Below are positions 30,546 through 42,155 of a stretch of 64,000 nt of DNA, one piece after another (within the stretch, counting starts at the first letter, position 1; every line of letters starts with the position of its first letter). The notes beneath the pieces are model-generated. The model had not been told where the DNA came from. It made no database searches and saw only the letters and a program-made list of their open reading frames with translations. The stretch is from Cladosporium sp. IMV 00045 (Eukaryota; Ascomycota; Dothideomycetes; Cladosporiales; Cladosporiaceae). The DNA is taken from the NCBI GenBank assembly GCA_001931905.2, contig MSJI02000885.1:181309-245308 (forward strand), in the 5' to 3' direction. Position numbers and translations under genes: made by a program.

Positions 30546-32132
30546 TTAAGCGCGGAAACGGCGACCGTAGCTGGCCGGCGCGCCGTAAGAGGAGGGAGAG
30601 CCGGAGCCGGAGGGAGAGCTCTCAGTGTCCTTGTCGCTGTCGTTGTCGCCGCCCTCGTACGGAGCAGGGGCCTCGTAAGGAGCAGGGCTGGAGCCGCTGC
30701 TGCCCTTAGAGCCGGAGGAAGAACCCTCAGAAGAGCCCTCAGAAGAGCCTGAGCCCGACGCAGAACCCTCAGCAGAGCCAGATGCAGAGCCAGAGGCAGA
30801 GCCAGAGGCAGAACCCTCAGAAGAGCCGGAAGCAGAGCCGGAGGCAGAGCCCTCAGAAGAGCCGGAGCCTGAGGGAGAGCCGGAGGATGGAGAGCTCTCG
30901 GTGTCCTTGTCGTCGCTGCCGTTGTCGTTCCCGTAAGGAGAAGGGCTGGAGCCGCTGCTGCCCTTAGAGCCCGAAGGAGAGCCCGAGGAAGGAGAGCTCT
31001 CGGTGTCGTCGTCATCAGAGGGAGAGGAAGAGCCCGAGGAGGGAGAGCTCTCGGTGTCGTCATCATCGGAGGGAGCAGAAGAGCCAGAGGAAGAACCGCC
31101 GGCAGAACCAGAGGAAGAGCCAGAGGCAGAACCGCTGGCAGAACCACCGGCGGAACCAGATGCGGAACCAGATGCGGAACCTCCAATTTCGAAGTCGAGG
31201 CCCACGCCGGTTTGGCCCTTGCCGCAAGCGTCAATTGCGCCTTGGACCGCCTGCTTGTCGTCGCCGCTCACCTCGCCCTTGAGATCATCGAGCAGAACGC
31301 CAATCTTGATACCTCCAGAGGCAGCGCCATCGAGAGACGCCTCAAGTGAAGCTTGGCCCTTTGCGCTCAGTTTGCCGTACAAGTTCAGGATGATGCCAGC
31401 TGCAGCTCCCACGTTGCCCTCTGCACCAACGCTGAGGCCAACACCCGAGAGGCTGGACGCGATGCCCTCACCAGAGACTCCAGCGGAGGCACCGGCATCG
31501 ACCTCGCCGTTTCCAGCGCCGTAGGCGTCCACGACACCGTCCAGGGCGCTCTTGTCCTTTCCAGAAAGCTCACCACCAAGGCTTGCGATCAAGTCGCCCA
31601 CATGGCCGCCCTTGAGAGATGCTCCAAGGTCGCCGCTGGCACCGCCAGACAGCGCGCCCTCCAAAGAAGCCTGTCCCTTGGCGGACAACTTGCCAAACAA
31701 GTCCGCGATGAGACTGCCAGAAGCGGAAGCGGATCCGCCAGCGTGGCCAGACAGACCAAGACCACCGAGCAGACCAGCGACACCGCCCAGAGCGGCTCCG
31801 GCCTTTGCGCCTCCGTGAGCGCCGCCCTTCGCACTTCCCTTCAGGCCCAGTCCAGCTGAGCCTGATCCAGAACCTCCAAGTCCACCGTAGGCACCACCTT
31901 TAGCGCTGCCACCTGCCTTGCCACCGAGGTGGCCACTGAGACCAGCAGAGCCCGAGCCGTGACCGCCAACCTTGCCACCGAGGCCACCGCCGAGTTTGCT
32001 GTGGCCGCCGAACTTGCCACCGAGGAGGCCAAAGGTACGGCGCTCAAGGGCGGGGCTGCCAGCAGCCTCGTAGGTGGGAGCGGCGGATGCGAGAGCGGCA
32101 AGCGCAGCGACGGTGTAAGCGTAGTTGACCAT
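30546..32132 (-). CDS. Putative secreted Gly/Ala- and Ser-rich protein, two modules (paralogue 2)
   Basis: Intronless, 528 residues on the minus strand, facing paralogue 1. Signal peptide [19 protein letters not shown], then [10 protein letters not shown], matching the other gene residue for residue around the dibasic site. Residues 38-140 are Gly/Ser/Ala/His/Lys-rich with no predicted fold. Two copies of the ~65-residue module follow: one at about 141-205 ([20 protein letters not shown] ... [19 protein letters not shown]) and one at about 246-305 ([20 protein letters not shown] ... [20 protein letters not shown]). The tail (310-515) is SGSA and [13 protein letters not shown] repeats plus APYE motifs, ending YGRRFRA. 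Secreted or wall-associated by inference. The duplicate module and repeated tail suggest growth by unequal exchange. Confidence 0.85.
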   Translation of the reverse strand: MVNYAYTVAALAALASAAPTYEAAGSPALERRTFGLLGGKFGGHSKLGGGLGGKVGGHGSGSAGLSGHLGGKAGGSAKGGAYGGLGGSGSGSAGLGLKGSAKGGAHGGAKAGAALGGVAGLLGGLGLSGHAGGSASASGSLIADLFGKLSAKGQASLEGALSGGASGDLGASLKGGHVGDLIASLGGELSGKDKSALDGVVDAYGAGNGEVDAGASAGVSGEGIASSLSGVGLSVGAEGNVGAAAGIILNLYGKLSAKGQASLEASLDGAASGGIKIGVLLDDLKGEVSGDDKQAVQGAIDACGKGQTGVGLDFEIGGSASGSASGSAGGSASGSASGSSSGSAGGSSSGSSAPSDDDDTESSPSSGSSSPSDDDDTESSPSSGSPSGSKGSSGSSPSPYGNDNGSDDKDTESSPSSGSPSGSGSSEGSASGSASGSSEGSASGSASGSASGSAEGSASGSGSSEGSSEGSSSGSKGSSGSSPAPYEAPAPYEGGDNDSDKDTESSPSGSGSPSSYGAPASYGRRFRA

Positions 32133-32322
32133 TTTGTCGGTTGGTATGATTGTTTTGTTGTTTGTTGATTAGGAAATTGGAGTGATTGGATTAGGAGTTA
32201 AGCGAGGAGATAGCGAATGGACTAGCCACGAAGAGCGAAAGAAGATGATTCAAAGAGATGAAAAGAGATTGTGATGCTGGATGGAGAAGAAAAGACTGAC
32301 CTTGGGGGAGGAGTTCCCCATG

Positions 32323-32330
32323 TTATATAT
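32323..32330 (-). promoter_or_regulatory. TATA box of paralogue 2
   Basis: TATATAAC on the minus strand, about 190 bases upstream of the ATG at 32132, matching the position of the TATA box of paralogue 1. Confidence 0.6.
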
Positions 32331-32379
32331 CCGCATCTCGAGAGGCATGGAGCAGAGCATTGATCAGTGCCCGGAATAC

Positions 32380-32396
32380 CTGCAACACTGGCTCGT
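32380..32396 (-). promoter_or_regulatory. 17-base upstream element, second copy
   Basis: Exact minus-strand copy of the element at 27328-27344, 248 bases before the ATG of paralogue 2. A further shared string, CACGATTCATGA, lies upstream of each (27205-27216; minus strand near 32501-32512). Confidence 0.6.
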
Positions 32397-32519
32397 CACC
32401 GAAGATTTCAGCCGTGCTCAGATGGCCTGGATGACGGTTGCCCGGATTGAAGCAGAAGACGTTGGTACGTGAGACGACCACTGTTGGGAGTGCCTTGCCG
32501 TCATGAATCGTGGTCTGCT

Positions 32520-33986
32520 CTATACCGTTCGCGTGCAGTATTAGACTTCAGTGGTCGGCCTGTACAGTGAAGAAGCAGTTCTGTGAAACGATAGCACAGT
32601 GGATCGCCCAGACGGCTGGGAGAACCGCAAGAGAACCACAATGCCCTATACCACTGACTAGAGTGAGATGTTCTTTCGCTTGCGTGAGGTCGAGGGGGAT
32701 CGCCCGCTTCGCGCAGATCCCGCGTGGAGTCGAGGGAGTCAGGTTTCGCGGGCGGCGGGAGGATGCCGCGTCTGCACGGATCATCTTGAATCAGTGAAGA
32801 AGACAAGAATGGAAGTGGGCTAGTATAGCACGTTTCAGCACGACTCTGGTCCGATCAAAAGGGGCCATAGTCTCTTCGTCAGGCCACCAAGGCGGTCAAC
32901 ATGTCATTGCGTCTTCACACGGAGGTCCTGCTTGTGGAGTTCCGTGAGATCCGTACCCAAAAATGCAGCGAAGTGGCGTGCCTCGCCGGGCAACGTCGTT
33001 TCGAGTTGCACAGCCTCTGTTGCTGTCTATTGGCTTGTTACTCTCTCAGTTCCAGATCCAGTATATCGGCCGGGGTGCGAATGCTTCGTTGTAGCTTGGA
33101 TGCTTTGGTGGCCGCCTGACTTGATCAACACTGACATGCCGATAGTCTTAGCTTTCGAAGCCCCCAAAGTCAGGGACGCCATTGGGAAGACCGCCCATTT
33201 GAAATTCGTAGTCAGCTCAACCGAATACTCGACTACTATTTTCGACATGTCTGTCTTCGCACTTCGTTCAGAAGATACCAGAGAGGTCAAGCTTCAGGGG
33301 TGCCAAGTGACTTGTAGCGGTCAGGTGAATTGCCGTCCCAGCCATGATACTCTCGTATTGAGCACGCTCTTCACGTCGAAACGATAGGTAGATGCTGACA
33401 TCAAGGTCAGAGGGATGTCAACATTCAACGAGCGATTTTTTGACCGTACCATGCGATGGACACTTAGTTGAGCAGCCGATGAAACCGTGGAATTATCGGA
33501 CAAAAGCATTATCAGACAAGGTCGGTCTTGTTGAACGAGCCATGACAGTATCTTTGCGTTTATGCAGTAGTCGCGACTTGAATAGGTGTAGATCATTAGT
33601 TATGATCATTTGGCGCCTTCGCGCACTTTTTACCCCAACCCTTACCCTAAGCATTCGAGACGCATCCGAACATTACGTGAACAGTAATTTGTATATCGTT
33701 GGGAGGCCTGAATAAGTCTTGTGTCGCCTCTGAACCAATACCCTTTGGATTCATAAAATCATTGATTGCACCCTGTATCATTACAATGATCTCAATCATA
33801 TTCACGACGATGTTGTGATTTCAGCCTCATAACCGCGTAAATACAACAACCCCGCTTCGCCAGCTGGTTGCTTACCCATGACCCACCAATCATCTCCATG
33901 AGCGCAACGGAGCAACACATTGTTTCTCCGTCTAGGCAGTCTATACATTGTCAACACTCGAGGCCATCTGGCCTGGAACTCTTACG
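32520..33986. other. Intergenic stretch with weak open frames
   Basis: About 1.47 kb between the promoter of paralogue 2 and the mannosidase gene. Plus-strand frames at 32901-33119 (72 codons, ATG) and up to 33387 have somewhat protein-like composition but no recognisable family. A telomere-like string sits at 33632-33650. Possibly gene debris. Confidence 0.35.
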
Positions 33987-36617
33987 ATGACCAGAAAGAA
34001 GCCCACGATGGTGCAGCCATTCGAATCCAAAAAGCTGACTTCCGGCTGGTCGTTCAAGCAGACCGACACAGACGAGTGGCTATCTGTCGCACGCGTTCCA
34101 ACAAATGTACACTTGGATCTACTAGATCATGACAAGTACGGTGAAAAACATCCAGTGATATGTTCTGCCTTTGCTGATAGAAGACCAGAATCAAGGATCC
34201 TTTTCTGGGATTCAATGAACTGGACTGTGAATGGGTGGCTACGAAGCCATGGACGTACAAGGTAAAGCTTCCTGCGGTGCCTCAAGGTACGAGCGGCATA
34301 AAACACATCTTAGCGTTCGATGGTCTCGACACTTTTGCTACTGTTCGGCTGAACGGGAAGACTATACTTGAGAGCGAAAACATGTTCATCTACCACCGTG
34401 TGGACGTCACGAAGTTGCTGAAGTCTGAAGAGACCAGCGTGGTAGAGATCGACTTCAAGCCCGCGCTGGCTGAAGCACAAAACATCAAAGATGCGCATCC
34501 GGAGCACAAATGGGTTGGCTTTAATGGTGATATGGCTCGGTTGGCAGTGCGGAAGGCACAGTATCACTTGTAAGCGTTACGACCACCCAACTTGACTGTT
34601 GCTAACAGACACCAGTGGATGGGATTGGGGTCCAGTCTTGACCACTTGTGGACCGTGGAAGGAAGTCCGCTTGGAGACTTACCAGGCTCGCCTTGAGGAC
34701 CTACGTCTCGAGTACGAAGTGGAACCTAGCCTGAGCAAAGTCACTGGCAGGATCACTGCGACCGTTGAAGGATCTCTGGGCGACATCGTGGAGTTCAATG
34801 CAAGACTTGATGACAAGGAGGTCTTCAAGGGATCAGCTGAGATTGACGACAAGAACGAAGCACAGCTCGAATTTCACATCAACGATCCGAAGCTCTGGTT
34901 CCCGCATGGATACGGCCAACAGCCGCTGTACGATGTATCCGCAGTACTCAAGAAAGGCGAGCATGAGCTACATTCCATTTCCAAGCGCACGGGCTTCAGG
35001 AAGACAGAGCTGGTGCAACAGCCAGACTCCATCGGCAAGACATTCTACTTCCGCATTAACGGCGTTGAGGTCTTCTGTGGAGGATCGGACTGGATTCCAG
35101 CGGACAGCTTCACCCCGAGGATCTCGGAAGACCGCTACCGAAAATGGCTGGAGATGATGGTAGACGGATACCAAGTGATGATCCGCGTCTGGGGAGGTGG
35201 CATCTGGGAAGACGATGCCTTCTACGACATCTGCGATGAGCTTGGCGTCTTGGTCTGGCAAGACTTCATGTTCGGTTGTGGCAATTACCCGGCCTACCCA
35301 GAGATCCTCAAGTCGATCGAAGCAGAATGTGTCTGTCAAACCAAGCGCCTGCGACACCACCCCAGTCTGACCATCTACGCCGGAAACAATGAAGACTACC
35401 AAGTCCAGGAATCATACAACCTCACTTACGACTACGACGACAAAGATCCCTCAAACTGGCTCAAAACCGACTTCCCAGCGCGATACATCTACGAAAAGCT
35501 CCTCCCCGACGTCGTCTCATTTCACACGCCACACGTCCCATACCACCCAGGCTCACCCTGGGGCGACGGTCTCGTCTCCTCCAACCCCACCGTCGGCGAC
35601 ATGCACCAGTGGAACGTCTGGCACGGGACGCAAGAAAAGTACCAAATCTTCGACACGCTCGGCGGCCGCTTCAACAGCGAGTTCGGCATGGAAGCCTTCC
35701 CGCACATCGACACGATCAAATACTACGTCACGGACCCCTCGCAGCTCTACCCGCAAAGCCACATGATCGACTTCCACAACAAAGCCGACGGGCACGAACG
35801 CAGAATCGCCACCTACCTCGTCGAGAACTTCCGCACCGAGACGGATCTCGAAAAGTTCATCCACCTCACGCAGCTCAGTCAGGCTGAGGCGCTGATGTTC
35901 GGATATCGTGGTTGGAGACAGCAGTGGGGCCAGAAGCGATTCTGTGGAGGTGCGCTGGTGTGGCAGCTGAATGACTGCTGGCCGGTGACATCTTGGTCGA
36001 TTGTTGATTACTTCCAACGCAAGAAGCCGGCTTACTATGCCATGAGGCGGGTGCTGGCACCGATAGCTGTTGCGGTCAAGCGCGCGCATCACGACTGGAG
36101 TGTCGTCCATGCGAGGCCGGCGAAGACGAGTGACTACGAGCTGTGGGTTGCGAGCAGCAAGACAGCGGAGATCACTGCGACGGTGGAGCTGAGATACATC
36201 TCGATCGCCACGGGCAAGGAGATTAAATCATCGGTCGTAAAGAAGGATGTCAAGATCGTCGCCAACGGCACAACCGAGATTCTGAAGGGCACCATTGACA
36301 ACACGACAGAGGAAGCTCATGTCCTTGCCGCGCGAATCTGGGTGGATGGAGAAATCGTCTCGAGAGATACCGACTGGCCGCAACCTCTTAAGTATCTTGA
36401 CTTTGCCGACCGGGGCGTTGAAGTCGTCCGGGAAGGTCACCAGATTAGAATTAAAGCAGATCGCCCGACGAAAGGTCTTGTTTTTGAGGAGAGACAGGGC
36501 GTGCTCGTGGACGACAGTGCTATTGATGTTGTCCCCGGAGACGAACAAATTGTCAAAGTGAGAGGACTGGGGCTGGAAAGCGAAGCGTTGAGATGGACGT
36601 ATTTGGGGAAGCCGTAA
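33987..36617 (+). CDS. Beta-mannosidase, GH2 family (intracellular, MndB type)
   Basis: Three exons: 33987-34135, 34189-34569 and 34616-36617. Introns are GTACGG...CCAG (53 bases) and GTAAGC...CCAG (46 bases). The spliced protein has 843 residues, the usual length of the fungal beta-mannosidase B group. An in-frame ATG at 34008 is an alternative start. Domain order follows GH2: an N-terminal jelly-roll (LTSGWSFKQTD, DGLDTFATVRLNG), an immunoglobulin-like domain, then the TIM barrel. The barrel carries the acid/base glutamate in TIYAGNNEDYQ and the nucleophile glutamate in FNSEFGMEAFPHID. A substrate-site block VRVWGGGIWEDD-like (MIRVWGGGIWEDDAFYDICD) is also present. A C-terminal beta domain closes the chain. 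The enzyme removes terminal beta-mannose from oligosaccharides, such as those from N-glycans or mannan. There is no signal peptide, so it is cytosolic. Confidence 0.96.
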
Positions 36618-37197
36618 GGAATCTCATCCGTCCAGGAGGACAATAAGAGCCCCAAGTAGTGAATCCGAGCCACGGTTTTTGGTGTACGGGTGAATATCAT
36701 GAGTATAACGACGTGAAACACCTCATGCATGCCGGCAGAAATGATTGAAATTGTTCGCTCACTTTTGAAATGCCTTTCAAATACACTCATCTGTTCGATA
36801 TACATGCAGCACATTTAGACAGAGGCTGTTTGCAAGTTCTGATGCTGAAATCAACCATACTTCGCATACACAAGGGGCGATAAAGAAAATGCTGGATATG
36901 ATGTTGATAAATGATTCTGCATAAGATTTTGCATATCCAAGCGTTCTGACAAGACAATAACAGAAAGCGTGTTCGAACGGCGGGGTAGAGGCACCTAGTA
37001 CGGGCATGTATGTTAGCACGTGCACTTGATCATCGCAGGTCAAAGACAAGAATGTATTTTGCGTAAGAGTTTTCAGTAGGAACAATTGGAAAATAAGTCC
37101 GCCATGGTTATTTGTCGGGAGGTATAACGATAAAAGGATTTCATCCTGTTACGCGAAGGAAACAGCGGTGAGACAACGTACCTTTGTGAACAAGACG
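36618..37197. other. Convergent intergenic region
   Basis: 580 bases between the 3' ends of the mannosidase and permease genes. No gene recognised. Confidence 0.45.
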
Positions 37198-38870
37198 TTA
37201 CACGCCTTCTGTGTGGGCGGGATCATTTCCCTTTGGTTTCTCATGATCACTGCCATCGGTGACAGCCGAGCCAGGAGGTGGAGGACCATCATTGGTCGGT
37301 GCAGCGACGAGAACCTGGTCTTCGATCTCGACCTTGGGACCATGGAAGTTCTTGCGCCCATCGACGAACCACTGGACAACGCTGATGAGCAACACGATTG
37401 CAAATGCAACGATACAGTAGTTCATGTTGCTGCCCGTCACTGGCAGTTCTGGCGGGAACACAAACAAGACTGTCGTGATGATAACATAGGCGATACCAAG
37501 AAGGTTGGCGAACCATGCAAAAGCTTCTGGCAGCTTGAAGTACCGCGTTGAAGGCAGCATCCGGCGGCATCGCAAGCAATTGATTGCGATTGGGATGGCA
37601 TAGCTCACACCCAGTGCGGTGACAGACGCAGAGGTGATGGCGTTGAAGGCGCTTGTACTTCCAAGAAAGATGCACCCGAAGATGACAACGACCAGGAGCG
37701 TGAGCGCGAGAGCCTCCAGCGGAACGTCGAGTTTCGCATGCACTCGCGAGAAGTACTTCGAAAAAGGCAATCCGCCGTCACGCGCAAAAGCGTAGGTCAT
37801 GCGACTGGACGTTGTCATGATGGAAATGGCGGCAAACACCAGGCAGATAAGCGGGAAGATTGTCAGACAGACAGTCCCGGCTCTGTTGCCTGTGGCGTTG
37901 AAGAAAATCGCACCAAGCGGACCGTATGGAGAGCTGATGACGTTTTCCAAACTGCCAGCCGCAAAAAGAAGGCACATGAGGAAGATGAAACCGGTGGTGA
38001 GGCCAATGCCGACACAGTAGATCATGATCTTAGGCCCTTCAATGGCAGCGTTGGGGATTTCTTCGATCATGTGTGCTGTTGCATCGAACCCAGTCAAACC
38101 AAGTCCGCCTTGCAAAAGCCCAAGGAGCCAAGCGATTCCATCTGGCCAGCCCGTCTCGTTTCGGAAGTCGGTGAAAACAAGCTTCGCAGAGTTGAAGTCT
38201 GGGGCGCCGGTGGCGAGAACAGTTATCGAGATGATAACGAAACCACTGATGGACCAGGTGATGGCGGTCTTGTTGACCAAGGGGATGATCGAATTGCCAA
38301 ACGCGTTGATCACGAATGCAATCAAGTTGTAGCCAATGTAGACTAGGAACTGGTGCCATCTTTGCTCCACGTATGACGGGATGTAGAGTGGTATGATGCC
38401 GACAATCAGCTGGCTACCAAGAAGACCGGCAGTAGCTGTGAGAGCCATCCATCCAAAGACGTTGATCCAACCGGTGATCCAGCTGAGGATTGGAACCCAT
38501 GATTTCCAGCTGATGACTGCTACCCAATGGTACTGGCCTCCAGCCTGTGAGACTGTCAGCTACCGCTCGAAAGCAGCATGTAAGATTCAGTACGTACTGT
38601 TGGGTATGCAGAGAGGAACTCGGCAAGCAAGGCAGACAGACAAAGGTTGCAGACACCCGCAGTTACTAGACCCCAAAGGACGCTGGTTGATCCGCCAGAC
38701 GGCAAGGCGAGTCCCATGGAAGCCGACAGCGCAGTCCAAGAATTGAGAATGGCGAACGCCAAACCAAGCATGGACAGAGGTGAGAAATTCCTCTTGAGCT
38801 CCTGCTTCTTGCCGAGCGCGGCAAGCAGCTGGTCGTCCGCAATGCTATTGCGCTTCGCTGGAGCCTCCAT
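37198..38870 (-). CDS. APC-superfamily permease, choline/GABA transporter type
   Basis: Two exons on the minus strand: 38870-38598 and 38544-37198. The 53-base intron (GTACGT...CACAG) is in phase 0. The 539-residue product has about twelve hydrophobic helices. The N-terminal region has the fungal amino-acid/choline permease signature FSPLSMLGLAFAILNSWTAL, ALPSGGSTSVLWGL and AYPTAGGQYHWVAVIS. The central part has GFDATAHMIEEIPNA and the SRMTYAFARDGGLPFS motif typical of the GABA/choline branch (Uga4, Hnm1). The C-terminus is hydrophilic and Pro/Asp-rich. It imports small amines or amino acids across the plasma or vacuolar membrane; substrate choice cannot be read here. The splice joins AYPT to AGGQYHW exactly at the conserved motif, which supports the model. 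Confidence 0.94.
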
Positions 38871-40719
38871 TGTGTCGCGTGTTAAGGCAAATGGTGGCCT
38901 GATCAGCCGTGAGTTCGATGTTGTGTGCAAACACAAACAAACGGCAGAGTTCTGGATGGGAAGAACCAAACGCGAGAACGTTCGCGAAGGTGAGGTGCGA
39001 CGTGATCGGCCATCAACCTTCCACACAGGAAGCGCAGCTCGTCGTCATCCGTCATCTCAAACCTTCCCTTCACAGGGCGTCACCCGAGCCTGCCGGGCAA
39101 ATGGTAATCATCAGGTACCAGCGGCATGTCGCGATAGTAGCCCTGCAGATAGCATGGCTGATTGCACTATGCCTCGAAATGATTCGTTGATAAGGTGCAT
39201 GAAGGGAGAAGGAAGTCGATCTTTTGGTGCGGGAAAAGAGAGCAGATGCAGGAAACCACGCGGCAGATTCGTGGGCTTGGCGTGAATCAAGCATTGCCCT
39301 CCTCCGCGCGCGCAAGGACCTACCGATTCGAGGTTTGACATGCAGATGCTACCACTTCAGCTGTTGGTATTACTGTTGTTTTGTCATATCTGACCAGTAA
39401 CCCGCCAACGCTTACTCTGCCGTGCCAGCCGGATCGACGTGTTTTGTGGTCCCCGAGCTCGATAATGCAGCAGATAACGTGTCTTCACGTGAGCATTCCT
39501 GCGATCGATGAAACCTTGACCTTTCATCAAATTAGTCAAGATACATAAGGTGATGGGACGAAGGAGGATCTTCTATAGGGCACTTTCACATTGCCTTATC
39601 CAAGTCAGATCTACAATGTACAAGTGAAGGCACCAGCACATCGATGCTTTTCACAAAACTTGCTGTGATTGCTCAACCCGTAGCACAAATTCACACATTA
39701 ATGCTGTTCTCGCAACTTCGCTACATGCCCTCGTCTCCCTCCCGACACGCCACGTCAATGCCTCTCTTGAGAGATATCCTCATCCCCCATCATGGAGGGA
39801 TCAATTCACCGCATCATTCTCACATGAACATCAACGCATTCCCTAGCCGATCAAACAAGGACACGACTCCTCCAGCTCTCGGACAAATAGATCTGCAAAA
39901 TCAAACCAACACCGTTCTCTTCCCACGACCCTCGACTCGCCAACGGACAATTCAAACAAGAAATACTTACCAAGTAACCTCCCACAAACCCAACAGCCAC
40001 ATTCACCACAGGGCAAGTTTCTTCTCACAGCATCAACCTCTCTCCCAGGCCCCGTGGTTTTGAAGACCAACATCTCCCGACCATCTCTTCTACCACGACA
40101 CAAGGCAAGGCTGCACGACGATTGATTACCTCGCTGCTTTTCAACTCGCTTTCTAGTCTTCGATATTGTTGGTTGATCTTTGTGCAGCCGGTTTGTGAGG
40201 GCTAGCCGGTGCAGGATTTGGAGATATGTTAGCGGCATGGTTGCTCGTGTTGGCTGTTGCTGCTTGATGGTTGGGTACAGGAAAAATATCAGAGTCTCAG
40301 TGATGAACGTAGTGTTACATGGATATCCTACGTTTGCTTGGCTTGCATGTAAAGACAGCGCTCTTTGTCGTAGACAGGGTGAACACACATGTCTTGCTTG
40401 TACTGGTCGCGGTATCAAGCGTTCTCCATTGTTAGCTGAATGTAGGTCGCTTTCGAGCTGGCAAATGCTGTTTAGGTTAGAATTCCTATGTCTCAATAAG
40501 CGGTTGATTGTCGCGGCCGACACCCATCCCTGGCAGGAAGATGTCGAGGGCAATGGCATGTAGATGCAAGTGTCCGTTCTCTGTGTATTCCGCAAGAAAA
40601 AGAAACATTCTCCAGCAGTCCAATGGATGAAGGAGCTTTGCAAATGATGCTTGGGAAATTGGGTATGTAATACATATTCTGTACATAATGACACAGTGGT
40701 CTCGCGCAAGTCCTCGCGC
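38871..40719. other. Long intergenic region with unexplained open frames
   Basis: 1.85 kb. A minus-strand open frame runs 40853-39843, overlapping the end of MRPS9 in another frame. A plus-strand frame lies at 39644-40063. Neither has recognisable content. Near 39850-40070 the minus strand shows a GTAAGT...TTTGCAG intron-like segment, so a small transcribed unit is possible. Otherwise promoter of the permease and 3' UTR of MRPS9. Confidence 0.35.
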
Positions 40720-41788
40720 TTAACGCTTGACCCAGGCGGGCATCTTGCGAGCCTTGAGCTTGCCGGCCTTCTTTCTCTCGACACGCTTGGGGTTGCGTGT
40801 AATAACACCAACTGTAAAAGGAACGTGTTAGCAGAAAGTCGCTGAGGTCGCAAACAAGCAGCGAGCCAAACTTACTTTTCCTCAGAGTCGGTTTGAGATC
40901 AGGCTCATGAGCCATAAGACCCTTGGCAACAGCCAACATGATAGACTCCGCTTGTCCAGTAGTACCACCTCCCGAAGTAACGGCCCAGACGTTGTATTTG
41001 TCCAATCGCTCCGTCGACTTCAGCGCCCACACCGCGCTCTCCCTGTCGTGCAGACGGCCAAAGTACTCCGTCACAGACTTGCCGTTGACCATGACCTCTC
41101 CAGTACCCTCTACAACGTAAACGGATGCCGTGCTGCTCTTTCTCCTTCCTGTTGCCCTAGCGCGGCCGTGCTCATCGACAATGATCGGCTTGGCCTGGTT
41201 GTGGAAAGGCTGCAGAGTACGCTTGAAGCGGTTCAGAGTTGCGGTCACCTCTTCGGGTGCCACAGCCGGATGAATCAAGTTCAGACGCTTGACAATCGTC
41301 ATCAGGCGGCTGTGTCTCGTCTCTTTGACCGGCTCGTCCAACTCAGTCTTGTACTGCTCCCATGTCTTCCATGCTACTTTCGGCGCTTCGGCAGCGGGAA
41401 GCTGGGGCAACAGTTGATGTCTGCGGAGAAGGTTGGTGAGGTTGAGGTAATCGTCGGTAAAGCGAGGAACTGCGGTGAAGTAGCTGGGCGAATCCGGGAT
41501 AACGCGTATCCTCTTGAGTAGGAGATCGCTCGCTGCCTGATATCCGCCGCTGTTCGAGCCGCGAGAGGAACGGCCTGGAGGACCACCCTGTCGCGAAAAC
41601 TGGTCTCGGTTTTTGGAGAATTGTATTGGGCGCGCAGCTCTGACCGGTTCCCGCGCTGATGATTCGGTGGTGGGAGTAGCGAGCCATCGGCGCTGGCATA
41701 CCAGTGTCTGTCTCTGTGATGGGGCGTGGGTGGCAGCAATGGCTCGCCGGAAGCCTGTCCGTAATATGGGATTTTCCATGGCGCACAT
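40720..41788 (-). CDS. MRPS9: Mitochondrial small ribosomal subunit protein uS9m
   Basis: Two exons on the minus strand: 41788-40876 and 40811-40720. The intron is GTAAGT...TTTTACAG and the product 334 residues. The N-terminus is a mitochondrial presequence rich in Arg, Ser and Ala (ending near RRWLATP). A second ATG at 41779 in better context (GCCATGG) may be the true start. The middle is a fungal extension containing TDDYLNLTNLLRRH and YKTELDEPVKETRHSR. The C-terminal third is uS9 proper: ATGRRKSSTASVYVVEGTGE, NGKSVTEYF, a VTSGGGTTGQAESIMLAVAKGL glycine block, and the basic tail ending KMPAWVKR. The last residues reach the P-site tRNA in the ribosome. It shares a short divergent promoter with the EF1B-gamma gene. 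Confidence 0.95.
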
Positions 41789-42155
41789 GAGAGAGTCGCA
41801 ATGCGCTGCTCTGTATGTGCTCTGCTGTGTGGCTCGGCTGTGCCGGTAAATCTCTCCGTCGCCTCGCTTTCTCTCTTCGCCCTATGTCTATGTCTACTAC
41901 CGCAGGAGGTTTGATGCCAAGGCTAGACGTCGGGAGAGAGCAGCGCCAGTCGTCGCGGGCGGACCGTGCCCTCCGCCGCGCGCATTGGTTGAAAGAAGCG
42001 AGCAGAACAGATTTCTGCTTCTCCACCGCGGAGCTGGGGCCCTCTTGATAATTCCCCTCTTCCTCTCTTCACCAAACACACCACACCTTTTCTCTCTGCT
42101 CTCCCACTTCACACCACATCCTCTCCTCTTCTTGCATCCTCACATCACCGGCAAG
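41789..42155. other. Divergent promoter of MRPS9 and EF1B-gamma
   Basis: 367 bases between two translation-related genes. The 110 bases before the EF1B-gamma ATG are almost pure pyrimidine (CTCTTC, TTTTCTCTC runs), the usual leader of very highly expressed fungal genes. Confidence 0.6.

Noticed and set aside
30700..31190. Regular short repeats that could suggest a CRISPR-like array
   Set aside because: They are in-frame SGSA and TESSP codon repeats of a fungal gene, without constant spacer lengths.
30512..31234. 240-codon minus-strand frame
   Set aside because: Alternative frame of the Ser/Gly repeats of paralogue 2, giving only Leu/Pro/Ala simple sequence.
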